From assembly GCA_006384855.1 (NCBI GenBank), contig VCJN01002134.1, forward strand, positions 34,020 through 98,019: a stretch of 64,000 nt of DNA. The letters run 5' to 3'. Below the pieces are notes generated by a model. The model was not told where the DNA came from, searched no databases, and worked only from the letters and a program-made list of their open reading frames with translations. This document shows, piece by piece, positions 11,365 to 23,380 of the stretch; the stretch's first letter is position 1; every line of letters starts with the position of its first letter. The translations under genes and the position numbers were made by a program. Source of the DNA: Tetraselmis striata (Eukaryota; Chlorophyta; Chlorodendrophyceae; Chlorodendrales; Chlorodendraceae).

Positions 11365-14300
11365 TTACATCCAGCGGCTAGCTAGCCACAAGATGTTGCT
11401 GATAGATTCTTCGTTGAGCATCCCCAACTCAAGCAAGTCCTTCTTCGTGGCTGCGTTAAACTTGACGACTCCGCCGGGTTTGCGTTGCGCTGGGGTGGTT
11501 GACATGACGTGGACGCAGTCGTTTCGTGGCTGGCTGATTTGCCACCTAGTTTGCGCATATGTCTTCACGACTTGGACGCTTTTACCGTACCACTTCTTTC
11601 TGACCATGGTGCCGTCCTCGTTGAACACCTCTCGACTTCCCGACGCGTCGTGGATGGCCTTCGCGTACGATAGGGGGACGGCTTCAACAAGCTTCCAAGG
11701 AAGCGTCAGGCACTTCTCCCAGCTTGTGTCAACTGGCTTCTTCCCTCCTTTTGTCTGCGCGTACAACCATAGGGGCATGAGGGGTTTGCCCTTTGCATCG
11801 GCATGGAAGGGCTCGTATACGGCCACGGTCAACGTGTCTTCGGTAGTCTCGCGCGACTTCACAAGCCCAATGACGAATCTCGACTCCCAATCACCAAGAG
11901 TTTCAGGACACTTGTCTTCCTCATGCACCTAACGATGACCAAGACCGCGAGCTATGTTAGTCCCGAGCGAGACGCCACGCCATTTTTGTCCCAGTTGGGA
12001 CAAAATAACAAGCAAGGTAGAAGAACCAAATTGTTTTGTCCCGTAAAGGACAAAAATGACAAACAATGGGACTCACATCGGAGACGTCGATGACAACGAG
12101 GTTCGAGCCCTTTGCATCGCTGGGCGATGTGTTGTCATGAAGCCTCTCCTTGGCGCCGGCGTGAACTCCCCGGAAGGCGCTGTCATCTTGAAGCACTTGA
12201 TTACGAACCTCGGCTTCAACGCGAGCGGCTTCGGCATTGTTGAGGTCTGCGTTGGTAGCCATCGTGTGACGTGCCTCAGCAGGCGCGGTCTGCCCGTGCT
12301 CGCGCAAGAAGTCGTCAACTTCCTCTTTCCGTTGCGGCCAGAACCCGGAGAAAGCTGCCGAAGGAGCAGTTTTCATCTCATCCAAGTCGTCGAGCAGATT
12401 CTTCCAGCTCTCGCGCTCGACTGGGGAGAAGTGCCACTGGACCGCCAGGTCCGTGATGTACGACCTGACCTTCTTGAAATCATCCAAGTACCTCTGGACC
12501 TTCACCGCGTCGGGCTTCTTTTTGTCGCAGAGAGCGTACAAAAGGGGCCGGCCCGCACGAATCTCGGGCGTCCCAGTTGGCGCGCTCTTCAAGATCTGCA
12601 CGGGCTCAGAAAGCGGTGTGTTGGACCACAAGACGGTGCGCAACGAGCCGCCAGACGCGGCGGCGTCGTCACGGGTGAACTCGAATTTGTGCGGCTTAAT
12701 AATGTCCTGAATGTGGTCTTGGAAATGGGGCCTTAACCACTCAGAGACGTCGAGGGAGAATGAGAGCTCAGCAATCTCCGGAGTGGGCGAGAATGCCTTC
12801 GCCACCAAGTCAAGAAAGGCCTCGATTGTGTAGGCGGAGCTGCGAGATAGCGCAAGACTGATGCGGCTGAAGATATGGTCAACCCGTTCGTGAGTGTGCC
12901 CGACAGGCAAGAAAACCAAATGAATGACGTCGCAGACGCCGATAGACACAAGCCAATTGCAGAGGGCTGCCACGTTCCTATTCTTGTTCTCCCTGACGGT
13001 GTTGTCCATCTGGATTCTGATGTACGGAATCTTTCTACCACGGTGTTGAATTTCCTGCATCGCAGACCAGATTTCATCAGTCCATGGCTACCGGACAACC
13101 ACGGCGAACCTATTGGGAGGCTAACGAGCTCACCTTCATGATCGCGATCCATGTTAGAGTGCACGTCGTGGACGAATCGTGGGGGATGGTGTTGGTGTAG
13201 TAGTAGATGTCGTCCGGGCGGTATCCGTCGTACTTCACACAGGTGAGGTGGTACTTGAGGAGCATGCATGTCGGGCTTCACAGTCTTGGGGATGCGAACC
13301 CAGTGAGGCAGCAGGGTCTTCGCGGAGTCCATGCTATCAATTTCGAAGAAGAAGAAGTTTCCATGGCCAACGCGCGACTGGAAGACGGCGTTGTTCAGAT
13401 CCCTTCGTTCCTGGCGCACTCTCTCGAGGTGTACCTTCTGCTCAGCTCTGACCTGACGCCTCACCAGCTGCTGATGTTGACAGTGCACTTGGCGTTCCTC
13501 TGGCGTCATGTCCTTTGTGCAAATCTCGCGAGCTTGGTCTCTGAGTGCTTTGCCCGCCGCGCATATGGGACAGTGGCTGAATCGCTTCACCTTCGGCGTG
13601 GTGACATCCGGGAAGTCTTCCTTCCAAGTCCGGCGGAAAGTGTCGAACGATGCGAGCTTCACTTCGCTCTCGGTAGCCAAATCTACAAAGGGGCAGGGGC
13701 ATGATAGGTTGGTATACAAATAAGGTCTCATAATGCGAGACAGAAAAGTTCGGTCGAAAGTGGGTCGAAATAATTATATCGATAGTGGGTGAATAATGAT
13801 GTAATCAGCAGGGCGAAACAATCTGTCATCAGTGTGACGAAACGGTATGTCAGTAGTGGGACAAAACCGTCTCTCAACAGTGGGACAAGACGTTCTCTCT
13901 GCAGTAGGACGATAGCGGCTAATTATGTGGGACAAATACTTTTGTGGTCGCTGGGACGAACGGTATGCCATGAACGGTGCGAAACGTTATGTCATCAGTG
14001 GGACGAAATCGGTCCGGCGTCGGTGGGACTAAACGTTCTGGCGATAGCGGGACGAAACGGTTTGTCATCAGCGCGACAAAACGGTCTGTCATCAGCGGGA
14101 CAAAACGGTTTGTCATCAGTGGGACAAAACGGTTTGTCATCAGCGGGAAAAAATTGGTTTGTCATCAGCGGGACAAAACGGTTTGTCATCAGTGGGGCGA
14201 AACGGTTTGTCATCGTCAGTGGGACGAAACGGTTTGTCATCAGCGGGACAAAACGGTTTGTCATCAGCGGGACGAAACGGTTTGTCATCAGCGGTACAAA

Positions 14301-15508
14301 ACGGTCTGTCATCAGCGGGACAAAACGGTTTGTCATCAGTGGGACGAAACGGTATGTCATCAGCGGGACGAAACGGCATGTAATCAGTGGGACGAAACGG
14401 CATGTAATCAGTGGGACGAAACGGTCTGTCATCAGTGGGACGAAACGGTCTGTCATCAGTGGGACGAAACGTTCTGTCATCAGTGGGACGAAACGGTCTG
14501 TCATCAGTGGGACGAAACGGTTTGTCATCAGCGGGACAAAAATGGTATGTAATTAGCGGGACGAAACGGTTTGTCATCAGCGGGACAAAACGGTTTGTCC
14601 TCAGTGGGACGAAACGGTTTGTCATCAGCGGGACGAAACGGTCTGTCGTCAACGGGACGTAACGGTATGTCATCAGTGGGACAAAATGGGCCTCACCACG
14701 GAGAATGGCGTTGTCGTCCTCGGCCCACGACTTGTAGTAGTAGTAGACGCAAATCTTGGTCAACTAGGGAGGTAGGTGCTTCTTGAAGGTCTCGCTGTTT
14801 CCGTCATGAAAAGGCATGATCTCGACGTGACCGAGGTCATCCGAGAAGAAGTGCTCGAGAAACATGCGCACATGCTCCCTCGGCCCGGTTTGTCTGCTCT
14901 CGTATTGCTTGCGCTGCGTGATGTTCGTGGGTTCGTTATCCACCACCGACCGCTGGATCACGAGACGTCTGTGTTTCGAGACCTGATGCAAGGCCTCCCA
15001 CGCACGCCCACACGTGTAGATGGGGCCCCGATGGTCGAAAGAGCGCAAGTAGCCACCGTGATCAAACATGTAATCGAACTTGTCGGATGCCGACTCGTAG
15101 CCACCCCTGAGAACCTGAGCGAGCCGGTCAAAGGAGCGGTTCTGATTGCCAGAGTATACGGTCTACGCACGGTCCAACACGGCATCAACGAGGGCCTCTC
15201 CGCACTGTGTGTATAGCTTGTGCACGCACTTGCGCGAACAGCATGGCGAGTGCTCGCTAGCCTCCTTGGCGAGCATGAGGCGGATACAGTCGCGAGAGGT
15301 AGGTGCGCTTGCTGATCAGAGACGAGACCTTGCCATTATCGCTTTCGGCGACCTCATCGGAGCCCTTGCCCCACGTGTACTTCCTTTTCTCAGGCTCCTT
15401 ATGATCACTCGCACGCGCGTCGCAATCACACGAGTACCCGCTGCAGCACGAACACAGCGGTAATGTAACTGTAGTGTCCGACGCGCCGGATCCTGGAGAA
15501 GAGGCCAT
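11365..15508 (-). CDS. Transposase-like protein of the DUF7869 type, multi-exon, partly decayed
   Basis: The start is ATG at 15508, chosen as the first Met of the Ser/Gly/Cys-rich leader. Recognisable pieces in order are CCSRKCVHKL; KFDYMFDHGGYLRSFDHRG; YYYYKSW before a donor near 14697; exon 13682..13134 with a CPIC finger and FFFEIDSMD; exon 13054..about 12079 with QMDNTVRENKN and LVFLPVGHTHERVDHIFSRI; and exon 11929..11365. Introns 13133..13055 (79 nt) and about 12078..11930 have good GT-AG ends. The D...D...H-E/D series is the RNase-H-fold pattern I recall for this family, so nuclear DNA transposition is the likely role. A frame change near 13260, an in-frame stop near 14765 and another near 15157 suggest a decaying copy, though some could be unseen introns. 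Array 1 fills its largest intron. Confidence 0.6.
11984..12055. repeat. Pair of GTCC/GGAC palindromes inside transposase intron
   Basis: Two palindromes sit in the intron between the last two exons. At 11984-12005 TTTTGTCCCA and its complement are separated by 2 bp. At 12034-12055 TTTTGTCC and GGACAAAA are separated by CGTAAA. The latter is the cleanest instance of the N6 design that also occurs at both ends of the candidate element. Confidence 0.7.
13800..14692 (+). repeat. 24-bp tandem array 1
   Basis: About 37 units of a 24-bp repeat with core GTCATCAGTGGGACGAAAC. The left 250 bp are degenerate and the rest is tidy, with variation limited to T/C, G/A and C/T at a few positions. It lies in an intron of the minus-strand transposase-like gene. 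There are no unique spacers, so it is not a CRISPR array. Its 8-codon periodicity creates spurious open frames on both strands. Confidence 0.9.
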
Positions 15509-16062
15509 GCTTTCGACCGCCGCCATGCAGCGCGGGGCGAGTGGGGGGGGGGGGGTGAAGGACTGTGATCTGTGGTGAGGAAGAGTGACGGCCGATGACC
15601 GTTCTCGGACGGGCCGTTGACCGGGGGGCATAATATCCAGCTACGGGTCAGAATAATTGATGACTCAAATACCGTGTTATTTCGTGTTTCTTTCGTATGT
15701 CGGAAATAGTTTTATACTAGTAAGTACACCCGAATCCAATCCAAGGAATATATCATCCCATGAAGGAATATTATTGCCACGCCACTGTACTCTCGTACCG
15801 TTATGACTCTCGAGTAGGGAATATTTTATCTTCCAGTAATAGTAATATATATTCGCAGTAGTTAGCCTTGTATATTCGTCGCGGTGCAAAATACATGAAC
15901 CTGATGACGACGACGAGGTACACTATAGTGTGCGCACGCGCGCCGTTGGTCCAGCAGGGGTCAGAGCGGCGGCAGACAGAAACCACGTCATTTCCACATC
16001 TCCCTCACCGCTTCCCACCAAGAAACCCGCTCATCTACCGCGTCAACCTACCTACCGCCAGA
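15509..16062. promoter_or_regulatory. Divergent intergenic region of the two element genes
   Basis: This 554-bp stretch separates the ATGs of the minus-strand transposase-like gene and the plus-strand methyltransferase-like gene. It must hold both 5' ends and could act as a bidirectional promoter. It contains a 12-G run near 15544 and AT-rich sequence at 15660-15880. No specific promoter element is certain. Confidence 0.4.
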
Positions 16063-19000
16063 ATGGCGCCGAAGAAGAACGATCATGCCAAGGACAAGGA
16101 AGACAAGGACGACGCCACCCCAGGTGAGTTGCGCGCGCGTACAGTAGCTGCCTGCCTGCTCGACGCGTGATACGGCCAGATCTAGCGAGTTCGGTTAGGG
16201 TTCCCTGTAGAAGCGGTGTAATCTAGGACCACTCGAGGTGTAGGCAGACGAGTGGGAGCGTACAGTAGCCGCCTGCCTGCTCGACGCGTGATACGGCCAG
16301 ATCTAGCGAGTTCGGTTAGGGTTCCCTGAAGAAGCGGTGTAATCTAGGACCGCTCGAGGTGTAGGCAGACGAGTGGGAATGGAAACCCAAACGAACGAGA
16401 CGAGCGGCATCAGGGTCCTGCAGGGTAGTATTACGTCCCGTCGAGGCAGCTGCGGCAAGTTCAGTAAGGATGCTAATTGGTGGTGGGAGGGGGTGGGGGT
16501 GAAGAGCGGCCAAGGGGAACCTCTGCATGTACTCCGCCGTAAGGAGTGGTTTAATATTAGTGTGAAGCGCAGTACTTAAAGACATTACATTATTAAACCG
16601 CAGTACATAATGTATTGAAAATAGGTTTGTCATCAGTGGGACGAAACGGTTTGTCATCAGTGGGTCGAAACGGTTTGTCAGCAGTGGGACGAAACGGTTT
16701 GTCATCAGCGGGACGAAACGGTATGTCATCAGTGGGACGAAACGGTTTGTCATCAGTGGGACGAAACGGTTTGTCATCAGTGGGACAAAACGGCCTGTCA
16801 GCAGTGGGACGAAACGGTTTGTCATCAGTGGGACGAAACGTTATGTCATCAGTGGGACGAAACGGTCTGTCATCAGCGGGATGAAACGGTTTGTCATCAG
16901 CGGGACGAAACGTTCTGTCATCAGTGGGACGAGTCGGTCTGTCATCAGTGGGACGAAACGGTTCGTCATCAGTGGGACGAAACGGTCTGTCATCAGTGGG
17001 ACGAAACGGTCTGTCATCAGTGGGACGAAACGTTCTGTCATCAGTGGGACGAAACGGTCTGACAGGATATGATATTTACAGGCCGAAGGTCCAAGCGGAC
17101 ATCAAAACCTACCGAGAAAGCAAAAGAATTCGATGCGCTCGGAGCGCTAGGAGGGAGAAAACACAAGGCGTCATCTTCTGTGCCCGAGCAGCCGGCGGCG
17201 AAGAAGAGCCGTGCAGCCTCAGCTTCTGCAGCTAGAGCGGGCGCTGAGGCATCAGGTAACCCTTGGAAACCGAGCCTTTTAGGAGGTAGGGTGCCGGCTT
17301 ACGGCACGCACTCGCAAGGAGAAAGATCGGCCGCCTTGCTTTTGAGGGCCCGAATCAAGAGCGGCCAGGTCCTCTCAGATGCTCAAATGCAGACAGCGCG
17401 AAGGCTAATCGATTACGAAAAGCTCATGCAAGCTTACTATCAATCAGGTCCTTGCCTCTCCAATCATATGATTTTTGTGAGTGCATTGTGTCATGTTGAC
17501 ATTGTTTGAAATCATGTGTGTTGACAGGTTCGAAAGGACGCGCACATGAGCCAGTAGCGACTAAAGCTTCAAAGGAATCCAAGGGGAAAGACAAGGTTTC
17601 AGAGACGATTGTGACTCCAGGTAACTGTGACTGAAAGTATCAATCCCTGCCTTTGTGAGTGCATTGTGTCATATTGACATTGTTTGAAATCATGTGTGTT
17701 GACAGGTTCGAAAGGACGCGCACATGAGCCAGTAGCGACTCAAGCTTCAAAGGAATCCAAGGGAAAAGAAAAGGTTTCAGAGACGATTGTGACTCCAGGT
17801 AATTGTGACTGAAAGTATCAATCCCTGCCTTCTCACTCCCTTCGATTACTTTCTCGTCAATGAGTTATCTGACGTTCCAACATGTCGTAAATTGGCGCAG
17901 GCAACCGCGTCGGAAGCAGCTGGTAAATCGGGATCCCCAGGTAAGAAAAATTACGCTTGGCTTTGATGGTGTATGGCGATACCGTTCAGTAGTTAATCGT
18001 GACGCCCACTGCATGTGTGTTGAGTACTCTCTACTCATTCTTTACAGGTTCCCCGAATCAAGGCTCTTCTTTGTCTAAAGGCCCATCTCAAGTACCGGAA
18101 ACAGAGCCTGAGCCTGAAATAGAGCACACTGAGCCGGAGCCGGAGCCCGAGCCGGAGCCTGAAACAGAGCCCAATGAGCCCGAGCCAGAGCCTCGGCATG
18201 AGCCTGAAACTGAGCCCACTCAGATGGAGCCGGAGCCGGAGCCCGAGCCCACTCGGCTTGACCCGGAGCCAGAGGCCGAGCTCGAGACTCCAGCGCCGAC
18301 TACCGGGCAAGCGTCCGGTTCTGGAGCCTCTGGTTCTCGAGCCCCTATTGCCGAGGCTCCGAGAAGGGTTCCTGAATTCCTCAGTATGTGCACGGATGAA
18401 GAGGTCTTCGGCACAGAGGAAGAACAGAGGCAACGGGCGGCAGAGAAGCGTAAGCAAGCTCTCGACATCACCGGCACTCCCGGACCCGAGAGGAAGACAA
18501 AGTTGATGACAGTCGCCTCTTACGACGACTTCTTTGACGAGAGGGACGGATCCCAAGAACATGACTCCTACAGCGACTTTACCTCAAGGAGCTGGACTAT
18601 TCACTGGTTCAAGAACACAAGTGCTGAGGTACATATCTATTTGTGCATCGAATTTCACAAGGCGAGCCTGCTGACTGGCAAGGACTTTTTCGATGATCCG
18701 AAGGGGCCATTTCTCGCGTGTATCGGAAAGATCAAGGACGTCGAGCTGGACTCGGCCGGAAACTACGGGGTGAGTAAAGCTTATATAATGTCTCTGAATT
18801 CGTGTCAATTTCGTGTATCAATAAGTATTAATATTCTTATGCTTGTTACCGCAGATATCTCTTGAACCTTATCGCTTGACAGTGCACAAGGAGTTCAGGA
18901 TCGATGTCAGCTTTGAGAGGTTGCTACTCCACGCGATCCAACCGCCACTCTCCTTCCAGCCGCGGTTCCAGTCTTACTACGCATGGACTTTGGTCGAGCG

Positions 19001-22000
19001 CAATGTGCTGTCGCAGGCGCTGACAGGTTTCGCGTCTGGTGAGATTGACATCGATGACTTGGCCAACATTGACAAGGATTTTAAGAACGCGCTTCCATAC
19101 GTCAACACGTTGGCCGTCCCGCCGGCCTTGAATGGCTTCCACAACACCGGTGCCGTCGACTGGATCTCTTACGGCCACCTCAGAGTCGAGATTGCTGATC
19201 CAGAGGTGAAGACATCTCACTGTGGCGACATCAACACGTTATACGCCGACAGAGTCAACCTCGTCGTCGACAAGGATACGGGGCTGCCTCACATTTTCAG
19301 CTTCATATCCGATAAGTTCGTCGCTCCGCCGCCGGAATTTGAATTCCGTTCCCCAAAGCTGCAAGGCTGCAATATGGTGGCGCAAAGCTACAAGGTAAAA
19401 GCCTATCGCGACCTGTTGTACCTATCCGGATCAGATATGTGTAGACAAATATAAATCAGTACACAATGCAACTTACTGACATCCCTTTATTTTGCATTTG
19501 CTGTTCAGAGGAATCCTTCCCTATCCGCCGAGAATTTCTCAGTGTCCTTCCCAGTGGTTGCCAAGAATTTAGGCTTAACGTTCCGCGAAGAGTACGAGCC
19601 CCTCGCTCTGACCATGGCCAACTTCAAGGAGCTAGTCGCAGCATTCAAAGGCGGGGAGAACCCGAAGTTGGCGGATTCAAGTTCCTACAAGCCAGAGATC
19701 GACGTCATCATCGAGTTTCTTAGCGCCTACGGCGCGCTTCAAGCCAACATCGACGGCAGCCACAGACGGGAGGCGAAGCGCATGGTGAAAGCAAACTACC
19801 CGGAAATCTACAAAGCCAACAAAGGCATCCACCTCACGTCGGCTAAGATGTACATCGGCCTCTCGCCGGAAGTCTGCCGCTACATGTCTATGAAGCTCAA
19901 CGAGGCGGGTCACACCGTCGTGGGAGACATGTCGATGCACAAACTCCTGGTGAGTGACCCATTCTCCCAAATTATTATTAAGCTGACCGTGGCAGCAAAT
20001 AGGCGTAAAGTGTGACATAAGTCGTTCTCTCGTTAGCGGGTTAAAAATATGACTGTCAGTGGGACGAAACGGTCTATCTGTCATCAGCGGGACGAAACGG
20101 TATGTCATCAGTGGGACGAAACGTTCTGTCATCAGTGGGACGAAACGGTTTGTCATCAGTGGGACGAAACGGTTTGTCATCAGCGGGACGAAACGGTTTG
20201 TCATCAGTGGGACGAAACGGTCTGTCATCAGCGGGACAAAACGGTTTGTCATCAGTGGGACGAAACGGTTTGTCATCAGTGGGACGAAACGGTTCGTCAT
20301 CAGTGGGACGAAACGGTCTGTCCTCAGTGGGACGAAACGGTTTGTCATCAGTGGGACGAAACGGTCTGTCATCAGTGGGACGAAACGGCCTGTCATCAGC
20401 GGGACGAAACGTTCTGTCATCAGTGGGACGAAACGGTCGGTCATCAGCGGGACGAAACGTTCTGCCATTAGTGGGACGAAACGTTCTGTCATCAGCGGGA
20501 CGAAACGGTTTGTCATCGAGGTACAATCGTTCGGAATTTTGAAATCGGTGCAATTGTTTCTGCAGAACCTTCGCAGATGTTTCGAGAGCTGGTATGCAGA
20601 ACAAGATGCAAATCGCCCCGGCTTTAGGGCACTTCCGCAAATCAGAGTAGTGAAAGAGTTCAAGGAGTCTGAAGTTCTTCAAGTTGAACTTGAGAAGATC
20701 GGCATCAAAGATGAGAAGAGCAGCGAGTTCTCAAATTTGATTGACCTCTGCTCGCGCCCAGAACGGTGAGCTGCGTACATGATGAAAATTTATCGTGTTG
20801 TTAATGCTGCTAGATTCTGACAAATGATTTGCGCAGTGTTTTTGAGCCCCTTGAGCAGATTTCTGAAGCCTACCGGCATGTGGACCTCGGGGTTCGAGGA
20901 TGAGACGAAGCCAGAACCAAACTCGGAGACCTATTTGTGTACTACCAGCAAGAACTCGATAGAGTCTAGCGTCTCAATTACGGCATGCAACTCACCCAGA
21001 AGGAAGTGAGGAAGGTTTACGAAGCAATTCGGAAGCCTATCAATACAATCCTCGATAACAAGAAGTACGGCTTCGGGAAAGACAGAGCTCACTTCCGAGT
21101 CGCCCTCATGGAGGTAAGTTGTGACCGACCCCAGTGTCTTAATCACATGGAATACTATCATTCCTTTCTCCGTACTGAAGTTTGTTTTTCGACCCAGGAT
21201 GTTGGCTTTGGACCCCATGCGCCCTGGCTAGACGAGCCGTCTCTTGCCAAGCAGAGCGACAGCGCGGATCCCCCTGTGGGCCAGATGTACCTGGTGGTTG
21301 GACTGCTCATCCAAGGCGAGCACAGTGTGACCCCGAGCCTCTACGAGCTGGTGGATGACATTAAGCATGCCGGCGACAATGGCCCCATGGCTGTTACGCA
21401 CACCAACGCGGAGTGGCTCGCGATGATTGAGACCTGGAGGTTTCGCGATCTCTTGCGTCGAGCAAGCATCAAGCTCATGAATGCTATTGGCACGGCAAAG
21501 GGACACGGACAGGAACTCCAATTGCTGACGCCCGACGAACCGGCCAGGAACTGGGGGAAATATCTCTCGGACCACATCATCGAAATGGATGTGGATGACG
21601 ATGTGTCGGATGAGCAAGCGGCCACTCGCCTTGACGCCATCACCAAGTTCCGAGCCAAGGTTGATGACCTCGGCCCAACAGGCTTCCCCAGAAAGTTCCA
21701 GGATTTGTTCAAAGGTGCTCATCGCTCCGGTCCGTTGATGGTCTTGCTGACTCCTCCTGCCAGATGGGGGGACATGAAATCCGCCGATTGTCTCACACCA
21801 CTACCGGTTCGAGAGCATATCGCGGCCACCAACACCACCATCAGGAGTGAGGCGTATCGCATCGAGAATCAGATGCCGGACTTGGTCATCTCCTTCTTCA
21901 CAGAGTTTGCTCTCCTGGCATGTGCGCCGGAGCTTATCGCGGTTTCCGCTCCGAATGTTTCTAACTAGCTGTGGATATCGATGAAGGTAACTAAGATCTT

Positions 22001-23351
22001 GTGCAACCACAAATGCTCTTCTGAATTTTCGTTGTGAGCTATTAACCCGAATCTGTTTTCTAATACGCACATGCCGAGGAACTTCCGGTGATGCCCAAGG
22101 GAGAAGAGGTCGACAAGGATGACAAGGTGTGGTTGAACACGGAGCTTTGCAAGACTTGCATTGTGGAGGGGAACTTCAAGGCTCCCGCGACAAAACAATT
22201 CGTCGCGGACGCCATGTCGGCAGTTCGTGCCAGAAAGGCAACAGTCTTCATTGCCGACGCGCTTTTCGGAGCTGGTTCGCACACATGGGACTCGGAGGAT
22301 GCTGCGTGGGGTACGGACGACTTCAACGACGTGTTTGCTTTCGTCAGGCAAGACAACCCCCACAACCCCGGTGCGTAGATGACTGTGCTTTCATTTATCG
22401 CATTCCCGATTTTTCCCCCGCGCATGCAGTTGAATATCCTGACTGGATCTTCTGACGTCCACACTGCTCTCGATGGGTGCCATTTCTTCATTCACCTCTC
22501 GGACCAGCAACTTGGATCCGCAATCACACCCGTTCAAAAACAAGCTGAGGACCTCATCTATCACGTCCTGACTTGGGCCAAGGATTGCGGGATGACGATG
22601 GGCAGCTCTCTGCGTCACGACGCTGAGTACTACCTCTACGTCAGGAAGCCCCCGCCAAGCATCATAGCTGACAACATCCGTTTCGATGATCCCCGAAGGT
22701 GAGACTTGATCCGTGGAAAATAGCCGGCTTGTACATTCTACTCGCTAAGCCGGTTGTGCCTTTCCAAATTCTCTACATCCATCATGTTGGGTCACTTCAA
22801 AGACAATTCGAAATTGAAGGACGAGAACAGACAGACGGTGAACAAGTACCAAAAGCCTATCGCTCTCTTCGCCAAGCACCTTAAGATGGCGGCAACAGAC
22901 GGGACAACAATCGTCGACGTCACAGCCGGAACCGGGACAACCGCGGTGCGTGAGGGGTGCAACCCGGGTGAGTGTCTTAATGGGATCAGCATAAAAAAAT
23001 TAACGCCTTGTGCGGTTTGCCACGCCTTTCCAGGTCGCTGCGGCCTTTTCCGTGTGGTGGGACCATATGGATCATAGCTACTCGTTCACACACAGGAACT
23101 TGAAGACGATCCTCATTGACAACCAGAAGACGCAAATCGCTGGGATGAAGTCGAGGATGACCTCATGGCTCAAAGAGAAGCCATGGGACGAGACTCAAAG
23201 ACTGCGTCCAAATGACTTCGAGAAGTGGCCGGGTCTACCCCATCCAATGACCGTGTCAGAGGAGTTTGCAGAGCGTCTTGCGGCGGAGAAGAGGAGGCAA
23301 GAGGCGGCAGAGCGCCGAGGGGATTATGTGATCGAAGATGATGATATGTAG
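16063..23351 (+). CDS. Multi-exon protein with beta-class DNA methyltransferase-like motifs
   Basis: Exons fitting GT-AG and phase are 16063..16123, 17082..17255, 17528..17620, 17706..17798, a mini-exon ending 17940, 18048..18769, 18855..19394, 19509..19949, 20566..20765, 20837..21113, 21198 to about 21968, then about 22080-22375, 22430-22700, 22750-22970 and 23033..23351. The start is Lys-rich, followed by an EPEPEPE-type acidic stretch and a long region I do not recognise. Near 22.25 kb is VFIADALFG, placed like the DPPY motif IV. Near 22.85 kb is KPIALFAKHL (motif X-like) and near 22.92 kb IVDVTAGTGTTAV (motif I, SAM binding). Motif IV before motif I is beta-class order, the N4C/N6A type. 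DALF in place of DPPY makes activity doubtful. Two in-frame stops in exon 20837..21113 and one-base phase misfits near 22375 and 22970 suggest decay or unseen splice choices. Confidence 0.5.
16140..16379 (+). repeat. 121-bp tandem duplication in intron 1
   Basis: Two copies of a 121-bp unit starting TACAGTAGC(T/C)GCCTGCC lie head to tail in the first intron of the methyltransferase-like gene, differing at only a few positions. The duplication therefore looks recent. No coding role is evident. Confidence 0.85.
16622..17062 (+). repeat. 24-bp tandem array 2
   Basis: About 18 units of the same 24-bp repeat as arrays 1 and 3, in the same orientation. It lies in intron 1 of the methyltransferase-like gene and ends about 20 bp before the acceptor of exon 2 at 17081. 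Confidence 0.9.
17474..17829 (+). repeat. 178-bp tandem duplication of an exon with its introns
   Basis: Two copies of a 178-bp unit, each holding an acceptor (TTGACAG), a 93-nt phase-1/phase-1 exon and a donor (GTAA). The exons at 17528..17620 and 17706..17798 encode near-identical 31-residue segments (GSKGRAHEPVAT...). Being symmetric in phase, the duplication adds a repeat to the protein without a frame change. Confidence 0.8.
20050..20525 (+). repeat. 24-bp tandem array 3
   Basis: About 20 units of the 24-bp repeat, again in plus orientation. It lies in the intron between exons 19509..19949 and 20566..20765 of the methyltransferase-like gene. The array ends about 40 bp before the acceptor. 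Confidence 0.9.
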
Positions 23352-23380
23352 TACAATTCCGCAAAATTAGCCGCTCATAT

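Noticed and set aside
13800-14692. 24-bp array as a CRISPR array
   Set aside because: Units are directly adjacent with no unique spacers, the genome is eukaryotic with spliced genes, and no Cas-like gene is present.
13789-14763. Long open frames on both strands across the 24-bp arrays (repeating FVISGTKR- or MTNRFVPL-like peptides)
   Set aside because: The period is a multiple of three and lacks stops, so every frame stays open. The arrays lie in introns by splice phase.
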